Assembly: GCF_036194065.1 (NCBI RefSeq)
Contig: NZ_CP108095.1
Coordinates: 4,650,001 to 4,714,000, forward strand
DNA length: 64,000 nucleotides
Origin: Streptomyces sp. NBC_00239
GTDB taxonomy: Bacteria; Actinomycetota; Actinomycetes; Streptomycetales; Streptomycetaceae
Direction of reading: 5' to 3'
Shown: positions 16,662-24,866 of the stretch, one piece after another
Position numbering within the stretch: position 1 is the stretch's first letter
How the letters are laid out: every line of letters begins with the position of its first letter
The notes under the pieces: model-generated
Database searches by the model: none
What the model was told of the DNA's origin: nothing
Seen by the model: only the letters and a program-made list of their open reading frames with translations
Position numbers and translations under genes: made by a program

Positions 16662-17474
16662 CTAAAGGCCGAGGTATTTCGGGGGGCGGCGGTCGCGGAA
16701 GGCCGCCAGGCCCTCGGCGGCGTCGGTGGTGGCCATGTTGAGTTCGACGGCGGCGGCCTCGGCGGCGAGGGCGGCGGCGCGGTCGGTGGAGAGGGACGCG
16801 TTGACGAGGGCCTTGGTGAGGGCGAGGGCTCGGGTCGGGCCCTGGGCGAGGCGTTCGGCCCAGGCGCGGGCCGTGTCGGTGAGGGCGTCGTCCGGGACGA
16901 CGCGGTTGACCAGGCCCATGGCGAGGGCGTCCGCCGCCGGCACCGCGTCGCCGAAGAACATCAGTTCCTTGGTTCTGTGGGGGCCGATCAGGCGGGGGAG
17001 GAGGTAGGCGCCGCCGCCGTCGGGGATCAGGCCGCGGCGGACGAAGACCTCGATGAACCTCGCGGACTCCGCGGCGAGGACCAGGTCGCAGGCGAGGGCC
17101 AGGTGTGCGCCGAGGCCGGCGGCGGTGCCGTTGACCGCGGCGATCACCGGTTTCTCGCAGTCGAGGACCGCGGTGATCAGGCGCTGGGCGCCCTGGCGGA
17201 TCATGCGGGACACGTCGCCCGTGATGCGGTCGCCGGTGCCGGAGGAGGTCGAGCCGCGCAGGTCGGCGCCGGTGCAGAAGCCTTTGCCGGTGGCGGTCAG
17301 GACGACCGCGCGGACGGCGGGGTCGGCGCTCGCCTCGGCGAGCAGTGCGATGACGCGTTCGCGCTGCTCCCAGGTGACCGCGTTCATCGCCTCGGGGCGG
17401 TTGAGGGTGATCCACGAGACGGAGTTCGTGGTGTGGTGCCGGACTTCGTCCGGGGTGCTCGGGACGTCCTTCAC
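16662..17474 (-). CDS. Enoyl-CoA hydratase/isomerase
   Basis: 270 aa crotonase-fold protein. The substrate pocket start SVSWITLNRPEAMNAVTW, the oxyanion-hole segments GKGFCTGADLRG near residue 65 and NGTAAGLGAHLALACDLVLA near residue 115, and FVRRGLIPDGGGAYLLPRLIG are all family-typical. One acidic residue of the usual Glu/Glu hydratase pair may be replaced by Asp in IPDGGG. It lies 12 bp downstream of the ADP-forming ligase gene and is surely co-transcribed with it. It would hydrate the enoyl-CoA made by one of the acyl-CoA dehydrogenases. Confidence 0.9.
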   Translation of the reverse strand: MKDVPSTPDEVRHHTTNSVSWITLNRPEAMNAVTWEQRERVIALLAEASADPAVRAVVLTATGKGFCTGADLRGSTSSGTGDRITGDVSRMIRQGAQRLITAVLDCEKPVIAAVNGTAAGLGAHLALACDLVLAAESARFIEVFVRRGLIPDGGGAYLLPRLIGPHRTKELMFFGDAVPAADALAMGLVNRVVPDDALTDTARAWAERLAQGPTRALALTKALVNASLSTDRAAALAAEAAAVELNMATTDAAEGLAAFRDRRPPKYLGL

Positions 17475-17486
17475 GGTGCGCTCCGT

Positions 17487-19721
17487 TCAGCGGCAGATGG
17501 CGAGCGCGTCGAGGGCGACCGCGCCCTGGCCGCGGGGGAGGACCATCAGGGGGTTGATGTCGAGTTCGGAGAGGGAGCCGTCGAGTTCCAGGGCCATGCG
17601 CTGGATGCGCAGGACGACCTCGACGAGCGCGTCGACGTCGGCGGGCGGGGCGCCCCGTACGCCTTCCAGGAGGGCGTGGCCGCGGAGTTCGGTGAGCATC
17701 GCGCGGGCCTGGTTCTCGCCGAAGGGCGGGACGCGGACCGCGGCGTCGTGCAGGACCTCGACGAGGACACCGCCGAGACCGACGGTGACGGTCGGGCCGA
17801 ACAGCGGGTCCTGGGTGACGCCGACGACCATCTCCACGCCGCGCTCGACCATCTGGCAGACGAGGATGCCGTCGAGGGGGACGTTCTCGAAGCGGGCGAT
17901 GTCGGTGAGTTCGCGGTACGCGTCGCGGATCTGGCTGGCGGAGGTCAGGCCCACTTTCACCAGGCCGAGTTCCGTCTTGTGGGCGAGCTGCGGGCCGGAC
18001 GCCTTCATGACCACGGGGTAGCCGATCAGGCCGGCGGCGCGGACCGCGGCGGCGGCGCTGGTGACGAGCTGCTCGCGCGGGACCCGGATGCCGTACGCGC
18101 GCAACAGCTGCTTGGCGGCGTGCTCGCTGAGCTGCTGGCCGGGCCGCATCAGGGCCTGCGCCTTGCGGTACGAGGGGGAGGGCGTGCGGGGTGCGTCGTC
18201 GAAGGGGGAGCGGTACTGGGTAGTGAAGCGGTGGTGGTCGAGGTACGCGCGGACGGCGGTGATGCAGTTGCCGAAGGTGCGGAACGTCGCGACGCGGGAG
18301 GAGCCGAGGAGGGTGGTGCGGTAGGCGTCCTCGGTGCCGACCGGGGAGCCCCACACGACGCAGATCAGCTTGTCGGTGGCCTCGGCGGCGTCCACGAGGT
18401 CCTGGGCCAGCTTGTCGCTCATCGGGGGGAACGGGCCGGTGATCGGGCAGATCAGCACGCCGACCGAGGGGTCCGCGAGGATCGCGTCGATGATCTTGCG
18501 GCCGCGCCAGTCGCCGACCGGGTGGCCGCCGTTGTCGACCGGGTTGGCGACGTTGAGGTACGGGGGGATCCACTCGTGGAGTTCCTGCTGCTTGGCCTCG
18601 GAGAGGGTGGGCAGCACCAGGCCGGCCTCGGTGGCCAGGTCGGAGAAGTGGGCGCCGGTGCCGCCGGATATGGAGTAGACGACCACGCCTTCGGCCTGCG
18701 GGGTGCGGGCGCGGGCGAGGAGGGCCGCGGTGTCCTGGAGTTCGTCCAGGCCGTCGACGCGGATCACGCCGAACTGCCGCATGGCGGCGTCGACGACCGT
18801 GTCCGCGCCGGTGAGCTTGCCGGTGTGGGAGGCGGCCATCCGGGCGCCGGTCTCGGTGCGGCCCACCTTGACGGCGACGACCGGGACGCCCTTGCGGGCG
18901 GCGTGGTCGGCGGCGAGGAGGAAGGACCGGCCGTCCTTGAGGCCCTCGACGTAGCAGGCGATCGCCCCGATCTCCGGCTGGTCGGCGAAGTACGAGATGA
19001 AGTCGGAGGTTTCGAGGTCGGCCTCGTTGCCGGTGGGCGCCCAGTGGGAGAGGCGGATGCCGATCTCCTGGAGGGTGTACACGGGCCGCCCCTGATGGCC
19101 GGACTGGGTGATCAGGGCGATCGCCGGGCCGTCGAGGTCCTCGCGGAACGCCTCGAAGGCGTTGAGGTTGGTGTTCGGGCCCAGCAGGCGCAGGCCGGAA
19201 CGCTGCACGGCGGTCGCCAGGCGGGCCTGGGCGGCGGCGCCCTCTTCGCCGGTCTCGGCGAAGCCCGAGGCGAACGCCACCGCGAATTTGATCTTGGTGT
19301 CGGCGAGCTGCTCGATCACCGGGAGCGGGTCCGAGACGAGGAGGACGGCGAGGTCCACGTCCTCGGGGAGGTCCGTGACGGAGGCGGCGCAGGGCAGCCC
19401 GAAGACGGTCTCCCGGGTGGGGTGCACGGGGTGCAGGCGGGCGCCGACGCGTTCGGCCCAGGCCATCAGCTGGCGCGTGATCCCGGTATTGGGTCTGCCG
19501 TCGGCGTCGGAGGCGCCGATGACGGCCACCGACTCGGGCCGGAAGAAGCGGTCCAGGTCGGGCACGTCGGCGTGCAGCGGCCGGCCGCTGACGTCGAGGT
19601 CGGTGTCCCGGCCGGCCGAAGGGTCGGCCGTGGAGTGGACCGCCATGCGCGGGTGCTCCCCGCAGGCCTCGACGCGTGCGCGGAAGTCGGTGGTGAGGGT
19701 GCCGTGAGTAGATCCAAGCAT
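17487..19721 (-). CDS. Acyl-CoA synthetase, NDP(ADP)-forming type
   Basis: 744 aa. Domain order: CoA-binding Rossmann (PESVAVIGASDADGRPNTG, residues ~62-80), succinyl-CoA-ligase-like domains with the phospho-His segment ASHTGKLTGAD near residue 297, then a C-terminal ATP-grasp domain (~520-740) with YPVVMKASGPQLAHKTELG and ELDINPLMV. This architecture activates acids to CoA esters with ATP giving ADP and phosphate. Two operators lie 36 and 60 nt upstream. It forms an operon with the enoyl-CoA hydratase. It is a second CoA-activation route beside the two AMP-forming synthetases in the window. Confidence 0.9.
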   Translation of the reverse strand: MLGSTHGTLTTDFRARVEACGEHPRMAVHSTADPSAGRDTDLDVSGRPLHADVPDLDRFFRPESVAVIGASDADGRPNTGITRQLMAWAERVGARLHPVHPTRETVFGLPCAASVTDLPEDVDLAVLLVSDPLPVIEQLADTKIKFAVAFASGFAETGEEGAAAQARLATAVQRSGLRLLGPNTNLNAFEAFREDLDGPAIALITQSGHQGRPVYTLQEIGIRLSHWAPTGNEADLETSDFISYFADQPEIGAIACYVEGLKDGRSFLLAADHAARKGVPVVAVKVGRTETGARMAASHTGKLTGADTVVDAAMRQFGVIRVDGLDELQDTAALLARARTPQAEGVVVYSISGGTGAHFSDLATEAGLVLPTLSEAKQQELHEWIPPYLNVANPVDNGGHPVGDWRGRKIIDAILADPSVGVLICPITGPFPPMSDKLAQDLVDAAEATDKLICVVWGSPVGTEDAYRTTLLGSSRVATFRTFGNCITAVRAYLDHHRFTTQYRSPFDDAPRTPSPSYRKAQALMRPGQQLSEHAAKQLLRAYGIRVPREQLVTSAAAAVRAAGLIGYPVVMKASGPQLAHKTELGLVKVGLTSASQIRDAYRELTDIARFENVPLDGILVCQMVERGVEMVVGVTQDPLFGPTVTVGLGGVLVEVLHDAAVRVPPFGENQARAMLTELRGHALLEGVRGAPPADVDALVEVVLRIQRMALELDGSLSELDINPLMVLPRGQGAVALDALAICR

Positions 19722-19756
19722 CGTTCCGCCCGCTCCTGCTCGATGAACTCGGTAAA

Positions 19757-19771
19757 CTGACGCGTAGTCAG
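19757..19771. promoter_or_regulatory. Regulon operator 5
   Basis: CTGACGCGTAGTCAG, one arm mismatch, 35 nt upstream of the ADP-forming ligase start at 19721. First of two sites spaced 24 bp apart (centre to centre). Confidence 0.72.
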
Positions 19772-19780
19772 ATTACTCAA

Positions 19781-19795
19781 CTGACGTTGTGTCAG
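19781..19795. promoter_or_regulatory. Regulon operator 6
   Basis: CTGACGTTGTGTCAG, one arm mismatch. Second site upstream of the ADP-forming ligase; the 24-bp spacing from operator 5 would put two dimers on nearly the same helix face. Confidence 0.68.
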
Positions 19796-19900
19796 GAACA
19801 GTGCGGACGGAACGAGCTGAGATCGAGCCGGGCCGGAAGCGCGCCGGACCGCCGCCCCCGACCTTCCCTCGGGGGCGGCGGCCCGGCGCCGGTCGGCCGG

Positions 19901-20965
19901 TCAGAGGCCGAGCGCCTCCGCGGCCAGCGCGGTGCCGCGGACGCGGGCGTCGATCTTGGCGAACGCCACCTCGCGGGAGGTGGACGCGTCGTCGGCGAAC
20001 GGCGAGAAGCCGCAGTCGTCGCAGGTGCCGAGCCGGTCCACCGGAATGTGCCGGGCCGCGGCCAGTACCCGGTCGCGGACCTCCTCCGGCGTCTCCACGC
20101 GGGGGTCGATGGGGTCGGTCACGCCGACGAACACCCGTGCGTTCGCCGGCAGGTGCTGGGCGATGACGGCCAGGACGCGGTCCGGGTCCGCCTCGCTGGC
20201 GAGCTGCACGTAGAAGTTGCCGGCCTTCAGCTCGAAGAGCTTCGGGAGAAGCTCGGCGTAGTCCACGTCGGCGCTGTGGGTGGAGTCCTGGTCGCCGCCG
20301 GGGCAGGTGTGGACGCCGATCCGGGCCCGCTCGGCCTCGGTGAAGCGGCCCAGCACCTCGTTGTTGAGGGCGATGAACTGGTCGAGCACCCCGCCGCTCG
20401 GGTCCAGCTTCAGGGACAGCCGGCCTTCGGTGAAGTCGAGCTGCACGGAGTGCGCGCCCGCGTCGAGGCACTCGCGGATGTCGGCCTCGGCCTCGTCGGC
20501 GAGGTCCGCGAGGAACTGCTCGCGGGAGTACCCGGCGATCGGGGTGGCCGGGTAGAGCAGGCTGAGGGCGGACGGCGCGATCACGGCCTGCTTGACCGGC
20601 AGGTCCGCCTGCCGCTGGGCGTCGCGCAGGTAGCTCACGGCGCGGGTCGCGTAGCGGAACGGGCCCTCGGTCAGCGCCGGCAGCTGCCGGGTGTGGCCGT
20701 CGGCGAAGGGGATGACCGCCCCGTCCGGGCTGAGCCCGGTCAGGCCCGCGAGCGGGTACGTGGCGAAGCTCGGCTTGGCCTGCTCGCCGTCCACCAGGAC
20801 GGGGCAGCCCAGCTTCGCCAGCTGGGCCAGGGTGTCGGCGGTGGCCTGCGCCTGGAGCGCAGTCAACTCGCCGTCGGAAAGCCGTCCTTCGGCCTGGAGG
20901 GCCAGGGCCTGCTGGAGTGAGGCGGGGCGCGGAATGCTGCCGATGGGCTCGGTGGGGATGCTCAT
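19901..20965 (-). CDS. MetE/UROD-like methyltransferase-fold protein
   Basis: 354 aa from ATG 20965. It resembles the C-terminal catalytic half of cobalamin-independent methionine synthase: GSIPRP at the N-terminus, VQLDFTEGRLS near residue 170, the metal-ligand segments HTCPGGD near residue 230 and CDDCGFSPF near residue 320. Stand-alone proteins of this length occur in many actinobacteria, often as methyl transferases to thiols or of unknown role. No operator of the regulon type precedes it, so its tie to the catabolic genes is only proximity. It is separated from the ADP-forming ligase by 180 bp. Confidence 0.78.
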   Translation of the reverse strand: MSIPTEPIGSIPRPASLQQALALQAEGRLSDGELTALQAQATADTLAQLAKLGCPVLVDGEQAKPSFATYPLAGLTGLSPDGAVIPFADGHTRQLPALTEGPFRYATRAVSYLRDAQRQADLPVKQAVIAPSALSLLYPATPIAGYSREQFLADLADEAEADIRECLDAGAHSVQLDFTEGRLSLKLDPSGGVLDQFIALNNEVLGRFTEAERARIGVHTCPGGDQDSTHSADVDYAELLPKLFELKAGNFYVQLASEADPDRVLAVIAQHLPANARVFVGVTDPIDPRVETPEEVRDRVLAAARHIPVDRLGTCDDCGFSPFADDASTSREVAFAKIDARVRGTALAAEALGL

Positions 20966-21193
20966 GGCCGGACCCTAGGTAAGCGCCGAATCGGCGGGCA
21001 AGGCTGCGATGGAGCGACGTCGGCCGGGGTGTGGCGGGTGTGGGGGTGGTGGGGCGTGCGGGGGGACTCCGTCGGTGCAGGTCAGAGGGGGTGGGTGGAG
21101 TGCGGAGGGGGCTGCGTGGCGGGTGGGCGTGCGCGGTGTGAACGGCGGGGATCGGCCGGATACTTCGCCAAAATCAGGCGTATCCCTGCGCGG

Positions 21194-21220
21194 GGGCGGC
21201 TGCACCTGCTATAGCCGCCC
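21194..21220. terminator. Hairpin after flavoprotein gene
   Basis: GGGCGGCT / AGCCGCCC, 8-bp stem with 11-nt loop, 24 bp downstream (on the minus strand) of the oxidoreductase stop at 21244. Confidence 0.55.
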
Positions 21221-21243
21221 GAGGCTGGATGCGGCCGTCGGGG

Positions 21244-22485
21244 TCAGCCGCTGAGGGATTTGGCTATGCGGCGGGCGTCCAGGGCCATTTCGCGGAAGTT
21301 GCCGCTGATGGGGTTGGTGAAGCCGGTGAAGTAGAGACCGGGCGCCCCCGGCACGGTGTGGGCTCCGTGGGCCCGCGGGTGCCCGCGTTCGTCGAGTACG
21401 CCGAGGTGGCCGAGGAGGCCTTCGAGGGAGCGCCGGTAGCCGGTCGCGGCGAGGACCGCGTCCGGCGTGATGCGGCTGCCGTCGGCGAGTACGACCTCGG
21501 CGCCGTCGAAGGACTCGACCGCGGCCACCGGTTCGACCTTGCCGGTACGGACCGCGTCGATCAGGCCGACGTCCTGGACCGGGATCGCGCCCTCCTTGAC
21601 CCGGCTGTACAGGCCGGTGTCCGGGCGGGGCAGGCCGTGAGCAGAGAGGTCCGGCACGGACAGCCGGGCGACGATCCGGCCGAGCCGGTCCACGAGCGGC
21701 ACGGGCAGCCGGCGGACCAGGATGCCGGTGCGCTGGGCGGGCCAGCCGGCGGTGGCGCGGCGCACGATGTGCGGGGTGGTGCGGACGGCGAGGCGGACCC
21801 GGGCGGCGCCGCCCGCGGCGAGGTCGGCGGCTATCTCGGCGCCGGTGTTGCCCGCGCCGACCACGAGCACGTCGCGGCCCTCGTACGGGCCGGGGTTGCG
21901 GTAGCAGCTCGCGTGCCGGAGGTCGCCGGAGTACGTGTCGCGGCCGGGCCAGTCGGGCATCCGGGGGGTGTGGTTGTAGCCGGTGGCGACGATGACGGCG
22001 CGGGCGGCGAGCCGTCTTCCGCCGTCCGCGAGCAGCATCCAGCGGGCTCCCTCGACTCCCTCGGAGCCGCCGGGGCTGTCAGGGCTGCCGGCGTCGTCAG
22101 GGCTGCCGGAGCCGTCGGCGCCGGCGGCGCGTTCGACGCGGTGGACCTCGACGCCGGTGATGAGTTCGATCTCGTGGTGCTCGGCGTACTTCTCCAGGTA
22201 GCGGACCACGTTGTCGCGGGCGACCCAGCGGCCGAAGCGGCGGGGGATCCGGAGGCCGGGCAGGGCGGAGAGCCGGCGGGTGGTGTGCAGGCGCAGCCGG
22301 TCGTAGTGGCCGCGCCAGGAGGCGGCGACGTCCGGGGCCTTCTCGACGACGACGGCGCGGACGCCGTGCGCGCGCAGGGCGGCTGCCGCGGCGAGGCCGC
22401 CGGGCCCGGCGCCGATCACGTACACGGGAGGCGCGGCGGATCCGTCGGCGTCGCGTATGTGCGGGGTTCCCGTGGTTTCGGCCAT
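21244..22485 (-). CDS. FAD/NAD(P)-dependent oxidoreductase (CzcO / flavin monooxygenase-like)
   Basis: 413 aa from ATG 22485. Two dinucleotide-binding motifs: VYVIGAGPGGLAAAAAL near residue 20 (FAD) and VLVVGAGNTGAEIA near residue 200 (NADPH), with ATGY motifs near residues 160 and 345. This is the layout of Baeyer-Villiger/flavin monooxygenase-like proteins. A Gly/Ser/Asp-rich insertion of about 25 residues sits near residue 120. The reaction may be hydroxylation or Baeyer-Villiger oxidation, which would suit a degradation pathway, but the full BVMO fingerprint was not identified. It is divergent from DoxX across a strong hairpin and an operator. Confidence 0.82.
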   Translation of the reverse strand: MAETTGTPHIRDADGSAAPPVYVIGAGPGGLAAAAALRAHGVRAVVVEKAPDVAASWRGHYDRLRLHTTRRLSALPGLRIPRRFGRWVARDNVVRYLEKYAEHHEIELITGVEVHRVERAAGADGSGSPDDAGSPDSPGGSEGVEGARWMLLADGGRRLAARAVIVATGYNHTPRMPDWPGRDTYSGDLRHASCYRNPGPYEGRDVLVVGAGNTGAEIAADLAAGGAARVRLAVRTTPHIVRRATAGWPAQRTGILVRRLPVPLVDRLGRIVARLSVPDLSAHGLPRPDTGLYSRVKEGAIPVQDVGLIDAVRTGKVEPVAAVESFDGAEVVLADGSRITPDAVLAATGYRRSLEGLLGHLGVLDERGHPRAHGAHTVPGAPGLYFTGFTNPISGNFREMALDARRIAKSLSG

Positions 22486-22562
22486 GGAGGGTGAGCGTAT
22501 CGGCACAGAGAGTTGATGGGTCTCGGTCAAGGCGGGATCCGGTTGCGAATCGATCACGAGCG

Positions 22563-22608
22563 CCCCCGCACCGCCGCCCGGGACACGCCCCGGGCGGCGG
22601 TGCGGGGG
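22563..22608. other. 20-bp perfect-stem hairpin between divergent genes
   Basis: Left arm CCCCCGCACCGCCGCCCGGG pairs perfectly with 22589-22608 across a 6-nt loop. No gene ends here: both flanking genes start outward. It is therefore either an insulator against antisense transcription or a structured leader element. Confidence 0.7.
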
Positions 22609-22656
22609 GTCCGGTCGGCGTCCGACCCCTTGCGCTGCCGCGGCGGATCCGCTGAA

Positions 22657-22671
22657 CTGACGTACCGTCAG
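22657..22671. promoter_or_regulatory. Regulon operator 7, perfect palindrome
   Basis: CTGACGTACCGTCAG, perfect arms, 34 nt upstream of the DoxX start at 22706. Confidence 0.75.
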
Positions 22672-22705
22672 ATCGTGGCGGTTGGGGTGGGAGGGTGGGT
22701 GCCTG

Positions 22706-23158
22706 ATGCAGACCGTCTGGCTCAGTGGGGCCGAGTGGCTCGCCGTGCTCCGGATCGGCCTCGGCCTGTGGTGGCTGGAGAGCTGGCGGCACAAGGACAA
22801 GAAGGGCTGGTTCGAGCGCGGGACCGGCATCGCGTGGGCGGCGGACGTGGCCGGCAAGCACCGCTGGCCGTTCGTGAAGTCCGGCTTCGCGAAGATCGTG
22901 GAGCCGCGCCCGCGCCTGATGGCGTACGTCGTCGTGTACGCCGAACTCGCCCTGGGTCTCGGCCTGGTAGCCGGGTTCCTGACCCCGGTCGCCCTCGTCG
23001 GCGGCCTGCTGCTGAATCTGCTGTACCTGGTGCTGATGATCCACGACTGGGCCGAGCAGGGGCAGAACGCGATGATGGCGCTCATCTCGTTCGTCGCGCT
23101 CTTCGCCATGAGCTGGCAGGCCTGGTCCCTCGACCACACGATGGGACTCTTCCTTTGA
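22706..23158 (+). CDS. DoxX family membrane protein
   Basis: 150 aa from ATG 22706 after GGGAGGGTGGGT (a further upstream GTG at 22682 is possible). About four hydrophobic segments: residues ~10-25, ~70-92 (LMAYVVVYAELALGLGLVAG), ~95-118 and ~125-142. It fits DoxX/DUF1622-like small membrane proteins found with oxidoreductases. The charged loop HKDKKGWFERGTG follows the first helix. Its stop overlaps the TTG start of the next gene (TTGA), and it is the first gene of the operator-7 operon. The role is unknown; a quinone-linked redox function is commonly suggested for the family. Confidence 0.75.
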   Translation: MQTVWLSGAEWLAVLRIGLGLWWLESWRHKDKKGWFERGTGIAWAADVAGKHRWPFVKSGFAKIVEPRPRLMAYVVVYAELALGLGLVAGFLTPVALVGGLLLNLLYLVLMIHDWAEQGQNAMMALISFVALFAMSWQAWSLDHTMGLFL

Positions 23159-23643
23159 CTTCGGCTTCCGGCGGCCCCGCGGCGCGCTTCGACCTGCCCG
23201 AGGCGGACGCCTTCACGCGGACCTATTGGGAGGCCGCCGCCGCCGGGCGGCTGCTGGTGCGGCGCTGCGGCGGCTGCGGGCGGGCGCACCACTACCCGCG
23301 CGAGTTCTGCCCGTACTGCTGGAGCGAGGACGTGACCTGGGAGCGGGCGAGCGGCCGGGCGACCCTCTACACGTGGTCGGTGGTCCACCGCAACGACCTG
23401 CCGCCCTTCGGCGGGCGGGTGCCGTACGTGGCCGCCGTCGTGGACCTGGCGGAGGGCCCGCGGATGATGACCGAGCTGGTGGACTGCCCGGAGGGCGGGC
23501 CGGCGGTCGGGATGGAGCTGGTGGTGGCCTTCCGGACGGAAGGCACCGGGAACGCGGCGAACGCGGCGGACGGGGCGGACGTGGCGGACGGGGACGGCGG
23601 GGCCGGTGCGGCGATCGCCGTGCCCGTCTTCCGCCCGGCGTGA
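23155..23643 (+). CDS. DUF35 OB-fold zinc-ribbon protein (ChsH2-DUF35-like)
   Basis: 162 aa from TTG 23155, overlapping the DoxX stop. The rubredoxin-like zinc ribbon is CGGCGRAHHYPREFCPYC (residues ~36-53), followed by an OB-fold (TLYTWSVVHRNDLPPFGG, VPYVAAVVDL). DUF35 proteins act as CoA-ester-binding partners of thiolase-like lipid-transfer proteins; in steroid degradation the Ltp2-ChsH2(DUF35) complex is a retro-aldolase. The probable partner is encoded nearby at 24867-26063. The C-terminus has an Ala/Asp/Gly-rich low-complexity stretch (NAANAADGADVADGDGG). Confidence 0.88.
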   Translation: MTSASGGPAARFDLPEADAFTRTYWEAAAAGRLLVRRCGGCGRAHHYPREFCPYCWSEDVTWERASGRATLYTWSVVHRNDLPPFGGRVPYVAAVVDLAEGPRMMTELVDCPEGGPAVGMELVVAFRTEGTGNAANAADGADVADGDGGAGAAIAVPVFRPA

Positions 23644-23644
23644 A

Positions 23645-24322
23645 TCAGGGCCAGAGCAGCTCCCGCGCCCAGTGCTCGCCGTCGGCCGAGCGGGTGTAGC
23701 GCAGGCGGACGTGGCGGCGGGCCGGGTCGCCCTGGAAGAACTCCACCTCGCGCGGGTGCAGCACGTACCGGGTCCAGGTGGCGCTGACGGCGTCCGGTTC
23801 GGCGCCGGCCCGCTCCCAGGCGGCGTCGGCGGCCCGCGCGAGCTCCTCGGCGCTGCCCAGCACCTCGCTCTGGTGCCCGGTGAGGGCCGCCGCGAGCGCT
23901 CCGCGGGTGCGGGCGGCCAGGTCGGCCCGGCCCTCCTCCGCGGATCCGGCCGATACGGCCCCGCGGATACGGACCTGCCGGCCCACGGCGGGCCAGTAGA
24001 AGCCGAGCGCCGCGTCGGGGCGGGCGGCGAGCTGGCGGCCCTTGGCGCTGGTGGCGTGCGAGGCGAAGTGCCAGCCGCGGGCGTCGGCGTCGTGCAGCAT
24101 CAGCGTCCGCAGGTCGGGTCGGCCGTCGGCGTCGGCGGTCGCGAGCGTCATGGTGTGCGGCTCGGGCTGTCCGGCCCGTACGGCGTCCAGGAACCAGGCG
24201 TGGAACAGTGCGACCGGGTCGGCGGTCGCGCTCCCGGGGTCGAAGCCGGGCAGCTCGGCGTCCCACACGCGCTGCGCGTGCAGGGCCTTGACGAAGTCTT
24301 CGTGAGTGGCGGTGGCCTCCAT
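23645..24322 (-). CDS. Pyridoxamine 5'-phosphate oxidase family protein
   Basis: 225 aa from ATG 24322. It has the PNPOx split-barrel signs RPDLRTLMLHDADARGWHFA (residues ~68-87) and SHATSAKGRQLAARP, FYWPAVGRQVRIRG, and a C-terminal dimerisation segment WTRYVLHPREVEFFQGDP with RLRYTR. This closely follows pyridoxine/pyridoxamine phosphate oxidase (FMN-dependent, making pyridoxal phosphate), though a flavin/F420 relative cannot be excluded. It ends one base from the convergent DUF35 stop and is not behind a regulon operator, so it is probably housekeeping. Confidence 0.8.
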   Translation of the reverse strand: MEATATHEDFVKALHAQRVWDAELPGFDPGSATADPVALFHAWFLDAVRAGQPEPHTMTLATADADGRPDLRTLMLHDADARGWHFASHATSAKGRQLAARPDAALGFYWPAVGRQVRIRGAVSAGSAEEGRADLAARTRGALAAALTGHQSEVLGSAEELARAADAAWERAGAEPDAVSATWTRYVLHPREVEFFQGDPARRHVRLRYTRSADGEHWARELLWP

Positions 24323-24866
24323 GCCGGCCACCCTAGCCCTGCGACCCTGCGACCCTGCGACCCTGCGACCGCGCGACCGCGCGACCCCGCCACCCTGCGA
24401 CCTCGCCGATGCCCTGGGGCGCACCTCCAGCCTCGCCGACGCCCTGGGGCGCAATTCCCAGCCTCGCCGACGCCCTGAGGGGCAACATCCAGCCTCGCCG
24501 GCGTTTGAGGCGCGGGGTTTGGGGCGGAGCCCCAACGAACAACCCGGCTGGCGCCGGGCACCGGGCTCCGCCCGGACCCGCTCCTCAAGCGCCGGAGGGG
24601 CTGAAGAGTGCGACGGGGTCGCCGGGCTCCGCCCGGACCCGCTCCTCAAGCGCCGGAGGGGCTGAGGGGTGCGACGGGTTGCCGGGCTCCGCCCGGACCC
24701 GCGCCTCAAACGCCGGCGAGGCTGGGAATTGTCCGCCCAGCGGGGTTGGAGCCCGCCCGGCGGGGGCTGGGGGTGCCCGCCCGGCGAGGCTGCGTTGTCC
24801 GCCCAGCAGGGTCGGAGGGGTGCACGCCCTGCCGGGCGGGGGTTGTCCGCCCCGCGGGGGAAGCGC
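24323..24866. repeat. Intergenic repeat cluster A
   Basis: No gene. It starts with CGACCCTGCGAC heptamer-like repeats (24340-24400), then 31-bp-type units (CCAGCCTCGCCGACGCC) from about 24410, then inverted pairs of TTTGAGGCGCGGGG and GGGCTCCGCCCGGACC modules and several GAGGCTG-terminated copies to about 24850. Confidence 0.75.

Noticed and set aside
16396..18573. Very long minus-strand open frame across the enoyl-CoA hydratase and ligase
   Set aside because: Arg/Pro/Gly-rich composition typical of an out-of-frame shadow in GC-rich DNA; two well-supported genes occupy the same strand in another frame.
16449..19760. 1103-codon plus-strand open frame
   Set aside because: Antisense shadow of the enoyl-CoA hydratase and ADP-forming ligase; no domain recognisable, starts in the inverted repeat.
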